From NCBI GenBank assembly GCA_009746045.1, contig RPFO01000080.1, positions 7,092,244 to 7,156,243 on the forward strand: 64,000 nt of DNA. The letters run 5' to 3'. The position numbers and the translations under genes were made by a program. Source of the DNA: Mesostigma viride (lineage: Eukaryota > Streptophyta > Mesostigmatophyceae > Mesostigmatales > Mesostigmataceae). A model generated the notes under the pieces. It was given only the letters and a program-made list of their open reading frames with translations, made no database searches and was not told the DNA's origin. Shown here piece after piece: positions 1 through 9,119 of the stretch (its first letter is position 1; each line of letters starts with the position of its first letter).

Positions 1-524
1 TTTTATGACATGCAGACCAGAAGAATAAATACCCAAAGACCTTATGTCGGATAAACAAACCGATCTGACTCGGCAAAGCATTAGCAGTACCTCCTGCACA
101 GTGCGGCCGAAATATCAGGACGTGATATAGCATGCGCTTCCCAACCGCGCCGTTGCCTGGGCGTGAATTTAACCATCCATTACCAATTGACTTATGAGTA
201 CGTAGTAGCTATCGATATAGCCAAGCTGGCTAGTTCCTGCGCTTGTATGTTGTAAATAACGCAATCGCTAGGGTGCTATTCCGTGCTTTCGCCATGCAAG
301 TCAGGCAAAATTGGGTAGGAATTCCTATGTATGCACTAAGTGCTCAGTCAGCACGTCGGCTGCTCAGTGCTCGCCCCTCTGTGACTCCCTACCTACCGCC
401 ACGTTTCAATTTTTTTTCCGGTGAAATGGGTGTTAGTTTTTTTCCATATAACAGTTAAGGTGACCCAGGTATGCCAAAAATAGCCTGAAATGCCTATAGT
501 TGTGCCTAAATTGGGGTGCCCACA
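1..524. other. No gene recognised
   Basis: No coding region, repeat family or RNA gene could be supported here. It lies downstream of the 3' end of the minus-strand LINE that follows and may include its 3' untranslated region. Confidence 0.4.
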
Positions 525-2540
525 TTAATAAGGCGCGCCCTGCGACCAAGGTAGCCAGTGTACTGTAGATATATCGTCATCCGGCATAAGTGTAAAGACC
601 TGGTTCATGCCCATGAGTGCATGGAAGACTTCCAGTGGGCTGGGGGTGTCATTGTTAGGGCCCGGGTCCCATACTTTGTGTTGTTCCGTCGCCAGGAGCC
701 AGTAACGACGCATAGCCAGGTTCCAAGAGGAGATAAACCGGCGGACCACGGCACCTCTCGTGTACGCGGCACGTAACGTGAATACGGTCTCGTTGCGAAC
801 TTGCCATATGGTGTGAAGCATCGTCGTGCGTAGCCATATCCATGCCATCTGGTTGGCTGTGAGGCTCGCGTCCCGTAATCCCGTGATGCCGAAAATAACC
901 GTAGATAGTGTGACGGTGGTGGGGGGAGCTGTAATAGCCATCCACTTGGCCCATATACCCAGCAGCCATTGCCAAACCCCTGCGAGTTGGCAGTCCAGAA
1001 ATCTGTGCTCAATTGTTTCATCTGGAAAGTTGCATAAGCACGCCGCCGCGTGGGAGTACCGGTGGTGCAGTTGGGAATCGACCCCGATGGCCCGATGCAT
1101 AAGCAGGTGCTGGACGTCGGTGGCCCGCTTGTCAACCAATGGGTGATCAACTGCCAAGGTAATGTTCTTGATCCAGGTGTAGCCCGGCCATGCACTCGGG
1201 GTGCCAGCGCAGGCGACCCGGGTGCATCCTATGATTTTTATGTAGAAGTAGCCGGTATCCCCAGTCTGCCGTGTACTCGAAAAGGCACTTCGTCGTTGGG
1301 GTGCCGCCAGATGTGAGGACCCACCCAAATTCTAGCGGGTCTAGAGCAAGCGTGTCCAGGCGCCCCTTGCCAACATGTAGCCATGTGGTGTCGCGTATCA
1401 CTGTGGTGGGGTCCAGGGGTAACATGCACGCCTGTGACAGTGACCACGGGACCACTCGAATGCGGTGACATTGACATGCTGGAATGTAGGCGTACGATGT
1501 AATCAATTTGCCGAGAAGTCCTTGACCGTCTGGTGTCTCCTGGAGCAATTGTATGGTAACGCACGTCGACGCGACCGCAACGATGCAGCCCCTATGTACG
1601 GACGTGTCGCCATCCGGGTAATAGCTCACCCATTCCCCGATTTGTAGGGGTTTGCGCGGGGTTGTCATGAGGGTATGCCATCCTGCGGGAATTGCTTGTA
1701 GAAGGTTGTCCCAAGCTGGTCGGCCAACACACCTAGTCACGTGCCGCCAACGCACGGTACACAACCAGCCATAGCCTTAGCCTAGTCCTAGTACAGCCAT
1801 GCTACGCCCTGGCTATGTTCAGATTACTTGCCCACGCTCCTTGCTATGATATGCTCACATGGGTCTTATTGCACCCACAGTTTGCCGGATCGTTAGCCTG
1901 TCCTTTTAGCTAGCCGCGCCCGATTGCAGCTGTGGCATGCCTTTGGCATGAAGGAGACTGGGGGTCTCTGCCCTTTCTCCTGTAGTGCACACACAGGGAT
2001 TAAAAGCACTTCGGTGCTCCGTGACTCCCCAACGGGAGCACGAGTTTAATTAATTAATTAATTAATTAATTAAGCTGGTCGGCTGGGCATGTTTGCGATC
2101 CACGCGCTGATTTCCGTGTATGTCAGAAGGCGATATCGGTCACCGTCAGCCGCGTATAAATCGATGATTCGCGTAACTGGCGGGGTGGCCGTCAAAAAGC
2201 CCTCATATGGGTTGCGGCCGCTTAAAACACCAAACACATTATGCTCACTATCGCGCAGCAAATCATTGAAATATAATGGTTGGCGTGCCACCTCTTCCCT
2301 CGTGGTAGGGTGAGCAATTCTGTCCGGTTTTAGTAGGTTCTTATAACCTTTCCACATACGTGCCCAGTACCATGGTAAGCCTTTGTACGAAGTGAGCGCA
2401 CATGTAAGTATTGCTGCCCCCAAGTGCCATGATGTACCATTGGTGTGGGTATAGGTTGTGGCGAAAGCTTCTTGTGCCAACATACAACCAGGGTGTGCGT
2501 TTACGCCTATGAACGCGGTTAAGATCTGTTTGGTGTACAT
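525..2540 (-). pseudogene. LINE ORF2 C-terminal region with zf-RVT domain, split by a SINE
   Basis: Three minus-strand frames (2540-2070, 1764-1147, 1328-525) make the tail of the L1-type protein. The last contains a zf-RVT-like zinc motif, CLCNFPDETIEHRFLDC (C-x-C-x8-H-x4-C), at about 1040-990, followed by the conserved W-rich segments of that domain. The first two frames join in phase once the SINE at 1725-2071 and one copy of its target duplication are removed: MPSRPA on one side runs into RPAWDNLL on the other. A further frameshift lies between 1328 and 1147. Confidence 0.75.
1725..2071 (+). mobile_element. SINE-like element with (TTAA)n tail
   Basis: About 347 bp sit between two perfect copies of AAGCTGGTCGGC (1713-1724 and 2072-2083), a 12-bp target duplication. 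The right end has the family hairpin CTCCC-CAAC-GGGAG (2025-2038) and then a TTAATTAA-type tail, the layout left by target-primed reverse transcription. It has no ORF of note. Related copies lie at about 9967-10204 (near full length) and 8510-8700 (diverged). No clear RNA polymerase III A/B boxes were found, so calling it a SINE rests on length, tail and target duplication. Confidence 0.8.
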
Positions 2541-4455
2541 GCACTGACCATAAGCGCCACTCCATATTATGTAAGCCCAAGCCTCCTTGAACCCATGGCA
2601 TATAGGACATGTCCCGATCGATCCATCCCGGCACCGTGTGTGTTATGATACCCTGCTGTTTCCAAACAAAATTGCTGCCGATTCGTTGGATGATCTTGGT
2701 GGCGTACTCGTTAGGTGGGTGACCTTGGCAGTAGTAGAGCACTTTGGAGAATAACATTTGGTTGGTGAGGAGGACCCTGCCCCGTAGGCTGAGACGGGGA
2801 ACCGCTGCCCATCTTGATGCCGCTTGGAGCATGCCTGTGAGTTTGCCACTGTGTGTTGTGTTGTCATACAAAAAGGTGGGGTGTTCAGCAAGACGTCCAT
2901 CCATAGTGCAGCCGATAGGGCAGTTGTGTAATAGGTGGTGACCGTCTGGCTGGACCCATGTCACAGGCAGATTAGGGAGTGATAAGCGGGGGGAGGATCC
3001 TCTCCCGATGTGCAGCCCCGTGGACTTTTGCACGTTACACCGCTGTTGAGAGGCCATAGAGTATGTCGTGATATTCTCCATGATAGCATGCACATCGGTA
3101 GTGGAGGTACAGACATTAGTGGTGTCATCAACATAAGCAGTTTGGAACAAACCTCGCGGTTTACCTTGGATGGGGAAGCCCCTGATCCTGTTGTCGCGAG
3201 CGTGCAAAAAGAACAGCCCGGCATGCGCAAGAAGAAACAGGAGCGGGGACATGCAGTCGCCTTGTGGGAGTGACCTAGAGCTAGTGCCTGTGCGTGAGAA
3301 GTGCCCGTTTAGGAGTAGGGTCCATGAGAGCGATTTAATCATACCGATGGTGACATACGTGAAAGTGCCACCAAATCCGAAACCGCGCAATGTCTTCTCG
3401 AGGTAGTCCCAACACATGCGGTCAAAAGCTTTTTTGAAATCCCAAAATAGTATGATGCCGAGTATGTTGTGGCGCCACGCTTTTTCCACTATGTCCATAA
3501 GCATGGTTATGCTATCGTTTATGTGTAGGTTAGCGCGGAAGCCGACTTGTTCCGGACCGATTAGGTCGTCGAGTACTGTGTAAATGCGTAGTTGTAGTAT
3601 TTTACTGATGATTTTGTACGCAACCGTGAGTAGTCGTATGGGACGGTAGTTTTGCCATTGAGTTTTAGACCCCTTTTTAAATATGAGGATTAGTGCGGTT
3701 TCTGCCCAGTTGCCAGGGACGATACCTGTGCGCCATACTTCGAGGACGCATTTGTAAAAGCCGGCAGAAAGGTCGGGCCAAAACTTCCTCCAAAATTCTA
3801 CAGGGATGCCGTCCACGCCGGGTGCACTGCCGAGTTTGATTTTGAGCATAGCAGCCTGTGTCTCAGCTTGTGTGGGTGTCTGATCTAGTTCTTGCTGCTG
3901 CGTGGTGGTGAGGCGCCGTGGTATCGCCTGAAGGACTTGGTGGATAGCTTGAGGTGCTTGAGGGTGCGGTTTACTTCGGAATAGCTTCGTAAAATATTGA
4001 TGACCGCTGTTTAGTATGGAATGGGTGTCTGTGTGGATGCCCTGGTCGTCGTGAATTTCTGTTATCAGCGTGTGTGTTCGTTGCTTGGGGAGGAGTGCAA
4101 AATATTCTTTATTCATTTTTTCCCCCGTTGTGTGCCACCAAAGGTTTTCCGCATCTATGGCGTTAGCGTGTCTTTCGTATCGCAGTTTGTCCAAGGCTAG
4201 CTGGGCTTGTTGCAATTTCGCCATGTCATAAGTATTGAGTGTTTGCTTAAGTTGTAGACGGTTGACAATACGTTCATAACATCGGTATTCATGGCCTTTC
4301 TGTTGTCTGAGCTCAGCAGTGTATTTCTTGGAAAGTTGCAATACATGTTGTAGGCCGGCTTGCATCCATCGACAATGATCGGTATAGTGAGGGATGCTGG
4401 CCACCCACTCTCGCCAAAAAGCTTTTACCTGAGCCGTGAATGTTTGATCCCTCAA
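2341..4455 (-). CDS. LINE reverse transcriptase (L1-like)
   Basis: A 704-residue frame carrying an RVT_1 domain. Seen in order: a helical N-terminal stretch (about residues 1-190), SAPGVDGIPVEFW (palm start), YRPIRLLTVAYKIISK, GFRANLHINDSI, WDFKKAFDRMCWDYL (motif A catalytic Asp), LPQGDCMSPLLF (motif B), and AYVDDTTN (motif C, catalytic YVDD, coded at about 3117-3139). The text resembles plant L1 ORF2. The frame runs out near 2341 while its natural continuation moves to the frame that ends at 2070, so a single-base type frameshift near 2540 is inferred. It belongs to the same element as the endonuclease frame upstream. Confidence 0.9.
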   Translation of the reverse strand: MRDQTFTAQVKAFWREWVASIPHYTDHCRWMQAGLQHVLQLSKKYTAELRQQKGHEYRCYERIVNRLQLKQTLNTYDMAKLQQAQLALDKLRYERHANAIDAENLWWHTTGEKMNKEYFALLPKQRTHTLITEIHDDQGIHTDTHSILNSGHQYFTKLFRSKPHPQAPQAIHQVLQAIPRRLTTTQQQELDQTPTQAETQAAMLKIKLGSAPGVDGIPVEFWRKFWPDLSAGFYKCVLEVWRTGIVPGNWAETALILIFKKGSKTQWQNYRPIRLLTVAYKIISKILQLRIYTVLDDLIGPEQVGFRANLHINDSITMLMDIVEKAWRHNILGIILFWDFKKAFDRMCWDYLEKTLRGFGFGGTFTYVTIGMIKSLSWTLLLNGHFSRTGTSSRSLPQGDCMSPLLFLLAHAGLFFLHARDNRIRGFPIQGKPRGLFQTAYVDDTTNVCTSTTDVHAIMENITTYSMASQQRCNVQKSTGLHIGRGSSPRLSLPNLPVTWVQPDGHHLLHNCPIGCTMDGRLAEHPTFLYDNTTHSGKLTGMLQAASRWAAVPRLSLRGRVLLTNQMLFSKVLYYCQGHPPNEYATKIIQRIGSNFVWKQQGIITHTVPGWIDRDMSYMPWVQGGLGLHNMEWRLWSVHVHQTDLNRVHRRKRTPWLYVGTRSFRHNLYPHQWYIMALGGSNTYMCAHFVQRLTMVLGTYVERL

Positions 4456-5302
4456 TAAGTCTCGGTTGAAGCGGGGGATACCGGGTCCCCGCGTCGGTGG
4501 GGTGCGTGGTGATTAAGGTGATAATACAAGGGTAGTGGTCCGAAAGAGTGATAGAGCGATCTACCCTAGCATGACATACAAGGTCCGCCCAAGCGTGCGT
4601 GGCATAGATTCTGTCTAGACGGCGTGTGATGCGGTGACCGTCGCGTGTTGCAAGCCAAGTGTGGTCGTTGTCCCTGGAGCGCAGTAGGTCGTGTAGGTTA
4701 AGCTCTAGTAGCTGTTCGTGAAAGGGGTTTGTACGTGATTGAGGGTGCGCCGCCATGTCTAGATTGAAATCACCCATCAATATGATCTCCAGGCCGTGGG
4801 AAATAATGGCGTGGATCATCTGAAACATGTCTTTGAAAAAATTATGTTGTTCAGCTGGGTCGGTTGGGGCGTAAATTGAAAGAAGGTACCCCTGCTTGCT
4901 ACCCCAGGTGATGTGCTGTCGTACCCAGCGGCCTTGCCATTGAGCCGCCGCCGTATCTACCGGTTGGGACCAAGTGTGGCAGGTGAGGTGTGAGGAAGCC
5001 GTTTTACGGTATTGAATCAAAGCTGTGCCCCCCTGGGTTCCTCGCGCCCAGGCCCAGCGACTCTCACTATTAGGAGCTAGTGCTCTCACTGCTTTGTTGG
5101 CCGTGACCCCCGGGCCTTGAATTTTATGCTCTTGCAGGCCCAGCCAGATCTCATGGGCTGGGCCGCCGTAGCCCTGCAGTAATGATGCGAGGTGAAGGGA
5201 TAATTGCTTGATACGAGTAGTATTGGGAATGCCAATAGCAGTACGTACTCCATAGCTATTGAGACCGCGTACATTCCATGATACTATGGTGAGTTGGCTC
5301 AT
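4313..5302 (-). CDS. LINE endonuclease domain (EEP/APE type)
   Basis: This 329-residue frame starts with SQLTIVSWNVRGLN and carries the usual order of endonuclease/exonuclease/phosphatase motifs: the early SWNVRGLN, LQEHK (metal-binding Glu), YAPTDP in the middle, GDFN (catalytic Asp/Asn), RLDRIY, and SDHYP near the end (catalytic Asp-His). Family knowledge: in L1-type elements this domain nicks the target DNA to prime reverse transcription. The last roughly 50 residues leave the family pattern and overlap the next frame at 4455-4313, which marks a frameshift where endonuclease and reverse transcriptase should be one polyprotein. The endonuclease part looks complete. Confidence 0.85.
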   Translation of the reverse strand: MSQLTIVSWNVRGLNSYGVRTAIGIPNTTRIKQLSLHLASLLQGYGGPAHEIWLGLQEHKIQGPGVTANKAVRALAPNSESRWAWARGTQGGTALIQYRKTASSHLTCHTWSQPVDTAAAQWQGRWVRQHITWGSKQGYLLSIYAPTDPAEQHNFFKDMFQMIHAIISHGLEIILMGDFNLDMAAHPQSRTNPFHEQLLELNLHDLLRSRDNDHTWLATRDGHRITRRLDRIYATHAWADLVCHARVDRSITLSDHYPCIITLITTHPTDAGTRYPPLQPRLIEGSNIHGSGKSFLARVGGQHPSLYRSLSMDASRPTTCIATFQEIHC

Positions 5303-5984
5303 GTTAGTGGCGTATCAGGCAGGTCTTACCTAGTCACGGTTGGCGCGGCAGCCACGTCCGTTGCGTCCGGCGCCGCCACGGCGGGCAACCATGGAAAAGC
5401 GCAGAGAAACCACAAGCGAGGAAGAGTGTCAGTGTCGGGTGTTGGTGGGGTGCCGGATTTGAGCTGATGGGTGATGACCATGGGTGAAAGCCTCATTGCC
5501 TTGCCGTGTCTAGCAATGACGGCAGATCTCAGGGGGGGTTTCTAGGCGAAGTCGAATCGCCAGGGAAGGCGCTAGTGGTTCCTCCACTAAACCGCCAGTG
5601 CATGGTAATTCCGTAACCAGGGGTTAAAGTGTGTCGTCCGCACCTGCGGTAGGGGGGTATTTGCATAATCAGGAAACCCAGCACCTGCCGGGTATGCACT
5701 GACCATAGCTTGTACCGTCCCACGAACAGCACTTTACCCGTAATCCGACCGCAATCCGGGCTAGCCGTCATGAGAACAATGTGGTTTGCAGGTGCTTACG
5801 TACCCACGTAAGACAGCCTGTGACCGACATGGACCGCATGGCGGCTAGCCTAAAAGGTTGCGGGCAAGAGGGAGCTCGTTAGACGCACCTTTTTACGACG
5901 AATCTGGAGGTATCTTCCCGGTCGCGAATGGTCGAGGCTATCGCCACGTTTCAATTTGCAATCCATGTGCTACAGTTCAGACCT
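5303..5984. other. LINE 5' flank, no gene recognised
   Basis: This lies upstream of the L1-type endonuclease frame and could be its 5' untranslated region. Short open frames here have no recognisable domain. Confidence 0.35.
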
Positions 5985-6268
5985 GGTTCAGACGGGTTAG
6001 TAGAGATACGAAAGCATGTGATCAATCTCACTGTCCGTAGTTTCAAGTCGTTGCAATGTTCCACTGTCATCACAGCCGCGCAAAAACAGCCTTGTTCCGC
6101 ACTGAAACGCCAAAAAACCGCGGAAAATACGGCATTATACGGTATTATACGTCATTATGCGTCATTATGCGCTAAAACGTATTACGTATGAAAAATTATA
6201 CGCTAAAAACCAGCGCATAACGTATTATACCGTATTATACCGTATAATACGGCGTATGATTTTACACT
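5985..6268 (-). mobile_element. Terminal fragment of a Mutator-like element
   Basis: On the minus strand this matches the left end of the element at 24809-26418: a tail rich in CGTATAATACGG-type repeats, then a shared segment coding no protein that ends near the phrase ATACGAAA(G/T). It abuts LINE ORF1 sequence at about 6270. No second terminus or target duplication was found, so it is treated as a truncated relic. Confidence 0.6.
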
Positions 6269-6274
6269 GGGAGC

Positions 6275-6794
6275 GGATGGAGGATTCGGTCAAGGTGGTG
6301 GTGGTGGGCTTGGGGGGCCAGAGCTCCTCGATGGAGCGTCCAAGGAGGGAGAAAAGGGCGCGTTGCTGAAGGTGGGGGCGGCGGAGGTTGGGGATGGGGT
6401 CGAAGTTGGAGGTGCGCCTCTGGAAATTAAGCATCGATGAGGCGACCCTGATGAAAGAGTTGCTTGCACAGTTCAAGAAGCGAGGCGTGCGATCCCCAGA
6501 ACATGTAGCTCAGGATCTCGTCGTGGGTGAGCTTGTCAAAAAAGCCAGGCTGACTGGCGTCGAAGTCGAACTCTTCCCAGGTCGGCTCGGCAGGGCGACT
6601 GCGCAATTGGGTTCAGGCGACGCTGCGGGCGAGGCGAGCCCGAGAGGGGGCTGGGCGACCACTAGAGCTTGGCTAGTGGCGCCGCTGCCTTCTGGGCCGG
6701 AGGGCGAAGCTGCAGCCGAGGCTGCAGATGTATTTTCAGGGCCGAGCGCAGCCGCCAGGCTGCGTTGCGCTGCGGAGGAGCGTTTGCTCGCCAT
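6275..6794 (-). pseudogene. LINE ORF1 N-terminal fragment
   Basis: The minus-strand start MASKRSSAAQRSL is followed by an Ala/Ser/Pro-rich stretch and, after a frameshift, by a segment containing PTWEEFDFDASQPGFFDKL and EILSYMFWGSHAS, which reads like a folded ORF1 N-terminal region. The same start pattern (M-A/S-SKR) and the same upstream leader occur at 22090-22262 on the plus strand. The frame then breaks and is cut by the Mutator-like fragment at about 6270. Inference: 5' end of an RTE/L1-like LINE. Confidence 0.55.
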
Positions 6795-6945
6795 ATATTG
6801 CGTAATAGCTTCGGGAAATTATATCAGCGTGTGCGTCTTAGAAAGAGGAAGCGATTGTGATATTCACAGCCGAATTCGGTGCTCAAACGTGAAAGTTATG
6901 AGCTCCGCCGTCAGCCATGGCTACCTCGTGGCTCGTGGCATGCAT
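6795..6945 (-). promoter_or_regulatory. Conserved LINE 5' leader (copy 1)
   Basis: Read on the minus strand, this holds the shared leader: CACGAGGTAGCCATGGCTGA, then CGGAGCTCATAAC, a CACGTTTGAGCACCGAATT-like stretch, and GCTATTACGCAATAT just before the ORF1 ATG. The same order is found at 22090-22261 (+), with diverged versions at about 8370-8480 (-) and 41164-41335 (-). It probably holds the internal promoter of these elements. Confidence 0.55.
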
Positions 6946-7135
6946 AGTTTATGTGGATGGGGTTATGTTCCAACGGAGTTATGTTCCTTATTAATCAATT
7001 AATTTTATTAATTAAGAGTTAGATTACGGTTGGGTTTCGCGGCTTCGCCCACCTCCATCCATCCAGCTAGCTGGGGCCTGGGGACTAATATGTGCTACAT
7101 TATCTCCCAACGGAGTCATGTTATAATTTAATTTC
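6946..7135 (+). repeat. Two LINE/SINE 3' tails with hairpin
   Basis: Two short 3' ends follow one another. The first has TTCCAACGGAGTTATGTTCC and an A/T tail (6968-7016). The second is a 3' untranslated region with CATCCATCCA and the hairpin CTCC-CAAC-GGAG (7104-7115), then GTCATGTTATAATTTAATTT. The second matches 39180-39330 closely in layout. Confidence 0.6.
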
Positions 7136-7145
7136 AGACGCACCT

Positions 7146-8252
7146 TCACGCGCTTACCAGGTGTCTGCTGCGCCCGGGCCTGCTGGACGCCGAGGCTGTC
7201 AAATTCCACACCTCGCTCCTCGCCTTCAACTGGGCGGGCGTGTAGTCCTCGTCGAGGCTGATGGGGGTGTTCTTTAGCAGGCGACGTGCTCCCAACACCA
7301 GTCGTTTATCGTGCATGGATGCCATGGTGACGACGACCAAGCCCAGCGGGCCAGGCAGCCGAATGGCTCGTTCAATGACAACGCGGTTGCTGAGCTGCAT
7401 CACGCCCAGGAACTCCGGGCCGCGCAGCTCCTCGGCCAGTGTGCTTGCAGTCTCGTTTGCATGCTCTTGCGTGCCCGCCGACCTGAAAGTTCTTGATGAC
7501 GATATTGCGTCAACTGTCTCTGTTGCACCACATTCTGCGAGACAGCAGCGGTATAGCAGCAGACTTTGCACCCTGCTGGACAATGGCGGTCAGGTTCTTG
7601 CCAGCTGGTAACGTCTGCGCGAACGAGGTGGTTTTGGTGGGGGCTGCTAGGGCTGTCTCAGTCAGCTCCAGCAATGAGGCCGTCGTAGCAGCTGGACGCC
7701 TCCGCCGTGGCCTTGATGTAATTGCCCTGCACAGACGTATAAGACTGTGTTAGGCTCTGCAACAGCACGGTAGCATCGTCCGCGGGAGCTGGCCTGGCGA
7801 TGGCCGGCGCCGGCAGCTCGACGAGTTCAGGGCCGAGCACGAAATGTGGCATGTGCAAGCCGACGCTGGGCATCATCCCAATGAGGCCACTCATCCGAAG
7901 CAGCCTCCATAACCCGGCCGCTGCGAGGGTTGCGAATCGGGGCGTCGTGTTCGTTACGGGGCTTCAGCACGCGTAGCATGCACGTCTGCGTCGCTGAGGG
8001 CGAGTAAGGCAGCGATGTCGGCCAGGCTCAAACGCTGTCCTGGCGCGTGTAGAAGGATGCAGGAATGGTGTCCGGCAAGGAGGATTCAACCGCCAGTGGG
8101 GCTGCTTCCGAAGTCTTGGGTCGCTTGTGAGCGTCGTTCTCGGCGGCGACTATGTCGTTGGCAATTTTGTTTTCGGCAATTTTGGCATCAAGAGATTCGG
8201 CGACAGGAGCTGAAGACGATGCGGGGGCCTCCATATCTACGTTCAATAGCAC
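7146..8252 (-). pseudogene. LINE ORF1, frame-broken
   Basis: Three minus-strand frames (8252-8028, 7894-7658, 7583-7146) read in order as one ORF1-like protein: an Ala/Glu/Lys-rich N-terminal part (SLDAKIAENKIANDIVAAEN, likely helical), a middle segment, and a C-terminal segment with KRLVLGARRLLKNTPISLD and EDYTPAQLKARSEVW. The last part matches the C-terminal text of the ORF1 at 23354-23590 (RRRKRPIENTPFTVDDDLT, LAQQQRRRPELWP), a pattern known from the nucleic-acid-binding ORF1 of LINEs. At least two frameshifts are present. Confidence 0.6.
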
Positions 8253-8369
8253 CTAGACGATGATAGGGGGCGCAGGCGCACTGATCACGTGTGTGGTGCC
8301 ACCATAACGTGCTGAAAAATAGCGAGAGCTGTTGGGCAGGCCGATGTCGATAGCTTGCTAAATCTTGGG

Positions 8370-8480
8370 CGATGGCTGCCGAAAATTATATCAGCGTGTT
8401 CGTTTTGAGAAAACGATTCTATTGCAACCAACCCGGTGAAATTTCAAGACCGGAGGCAAAAGTTATGAGCATTCTCGTAC
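8370..8480 (-). promoter_or_regulatory. Conserved LINE 5' leader (diverged copy)
   Basis: On the minus strand a leader-like stretch containing CTCATAACTTTTGCC and the phrase ACACGCTGATATAATTTTCG precedes the ORF1 remnant that starts at 8252. It is a diverged version of the leader at 6795-6945. Confidence 0.4.
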
Positions 8481-8509
8481 ATTGCATTCCGTCACCGTGT
8501 CAGCATGGG

Positions 8510-8700
8510 GTGCTGCCGTCAAGATAGTACTGCAACTAGTGCTCGATCACACAGGTGATGTATTGCACCCACAGGGGATGAAGCATCGTTTTGACAGGTC
8601 CGATTGTGGACCCTGTGGCATGCATGAGGCATGAGGGAAGGGGGGGTGTCTCTGCCCCCTGTCCGCTGTGCACACTCAGGGATTAAAAGCACAATTTATT
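8510..8700 (+). mobile_element. Diverged SINE-like fragment
   Basis: This shares the internal order of the SINE at 1725-2071: TATTGCACCCACAG, a TCCGATTG phrase, CTGTGGCATGC, GGGTGTCTCTGCCC, and CAGGGATTAAAAGCAC. It lacks the terminal hairpin and tail. Confidence 0.6.
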
Positions 8701-9119
8701 CAATCGATGTGTTTCATTGGTTTCTGGCTGATTTTTAATGTACGACTTTTTTCTGGGCCTGATTTCACTCCAAACAAATGTTTTCCTAGCTAGCTGCAAA
8801 GGATTTTCTTTTCCGCGACCTCCGCGACATCCGACTTGAAAACGCCCCCAGCCAATACTTGGGGTAGCGCTGAGTTAAAAGGTCCACATGCGAACAACTA
8901 TCCGGAGGGTAGTCTTGAAAGGCATCGATCTCATGAATCATACCACTCGTAGGCTCACATGTACATAAGGTATATAAGGTGTTGGCTTCATCGTCACCTT
9001 CCATGAAAGGCACGTGCCCCATCGAATCACCCCAGGTTGGCAATCCAAGCGAATCGATTGTCTATCACCCCATGTTGGCAATCTGATGATTGATTTAGTA
9101 GTATCGTTCCACTATCCGA
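8701..9119. other. Downstream of the GT29-like gene; no gene recognised
   Basis: No domain-bearing frame was found. In part it may be the 3' untranslated region of the minus-strand gene that ends at 9120. A 20-base phrase around CACCCCA(G/T)GTTGGCAATC recurs at 9026-9043, 9066-9083 and 9120-9137. Confidence 0.4.

Larger units (their letters stand above)
525..5302 (-). mobile_element. L1-type non-LTR retrotransposon, frame-broken
   Basis: A LINE reads leftward: an apurinic-type endonuclease (5302-4313), a reverse transcriptase (4455-2341) and a C-terminal region with a zinc-knuckle RT-associated domain (2540-525). Domain order and the RT motif texts (FDFKKAFDR-like motif A written here as WDFKKAFDR, and YVDD) fit the plant/algal L1 group. 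The frame changes near 4460 and near 2540, and a SINE (1725-2071) splits the C-terminal region, so the copy cannot make a full protein as it stands. No clear poly(A) tail or target duplication was found. Confidence 0.85.
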
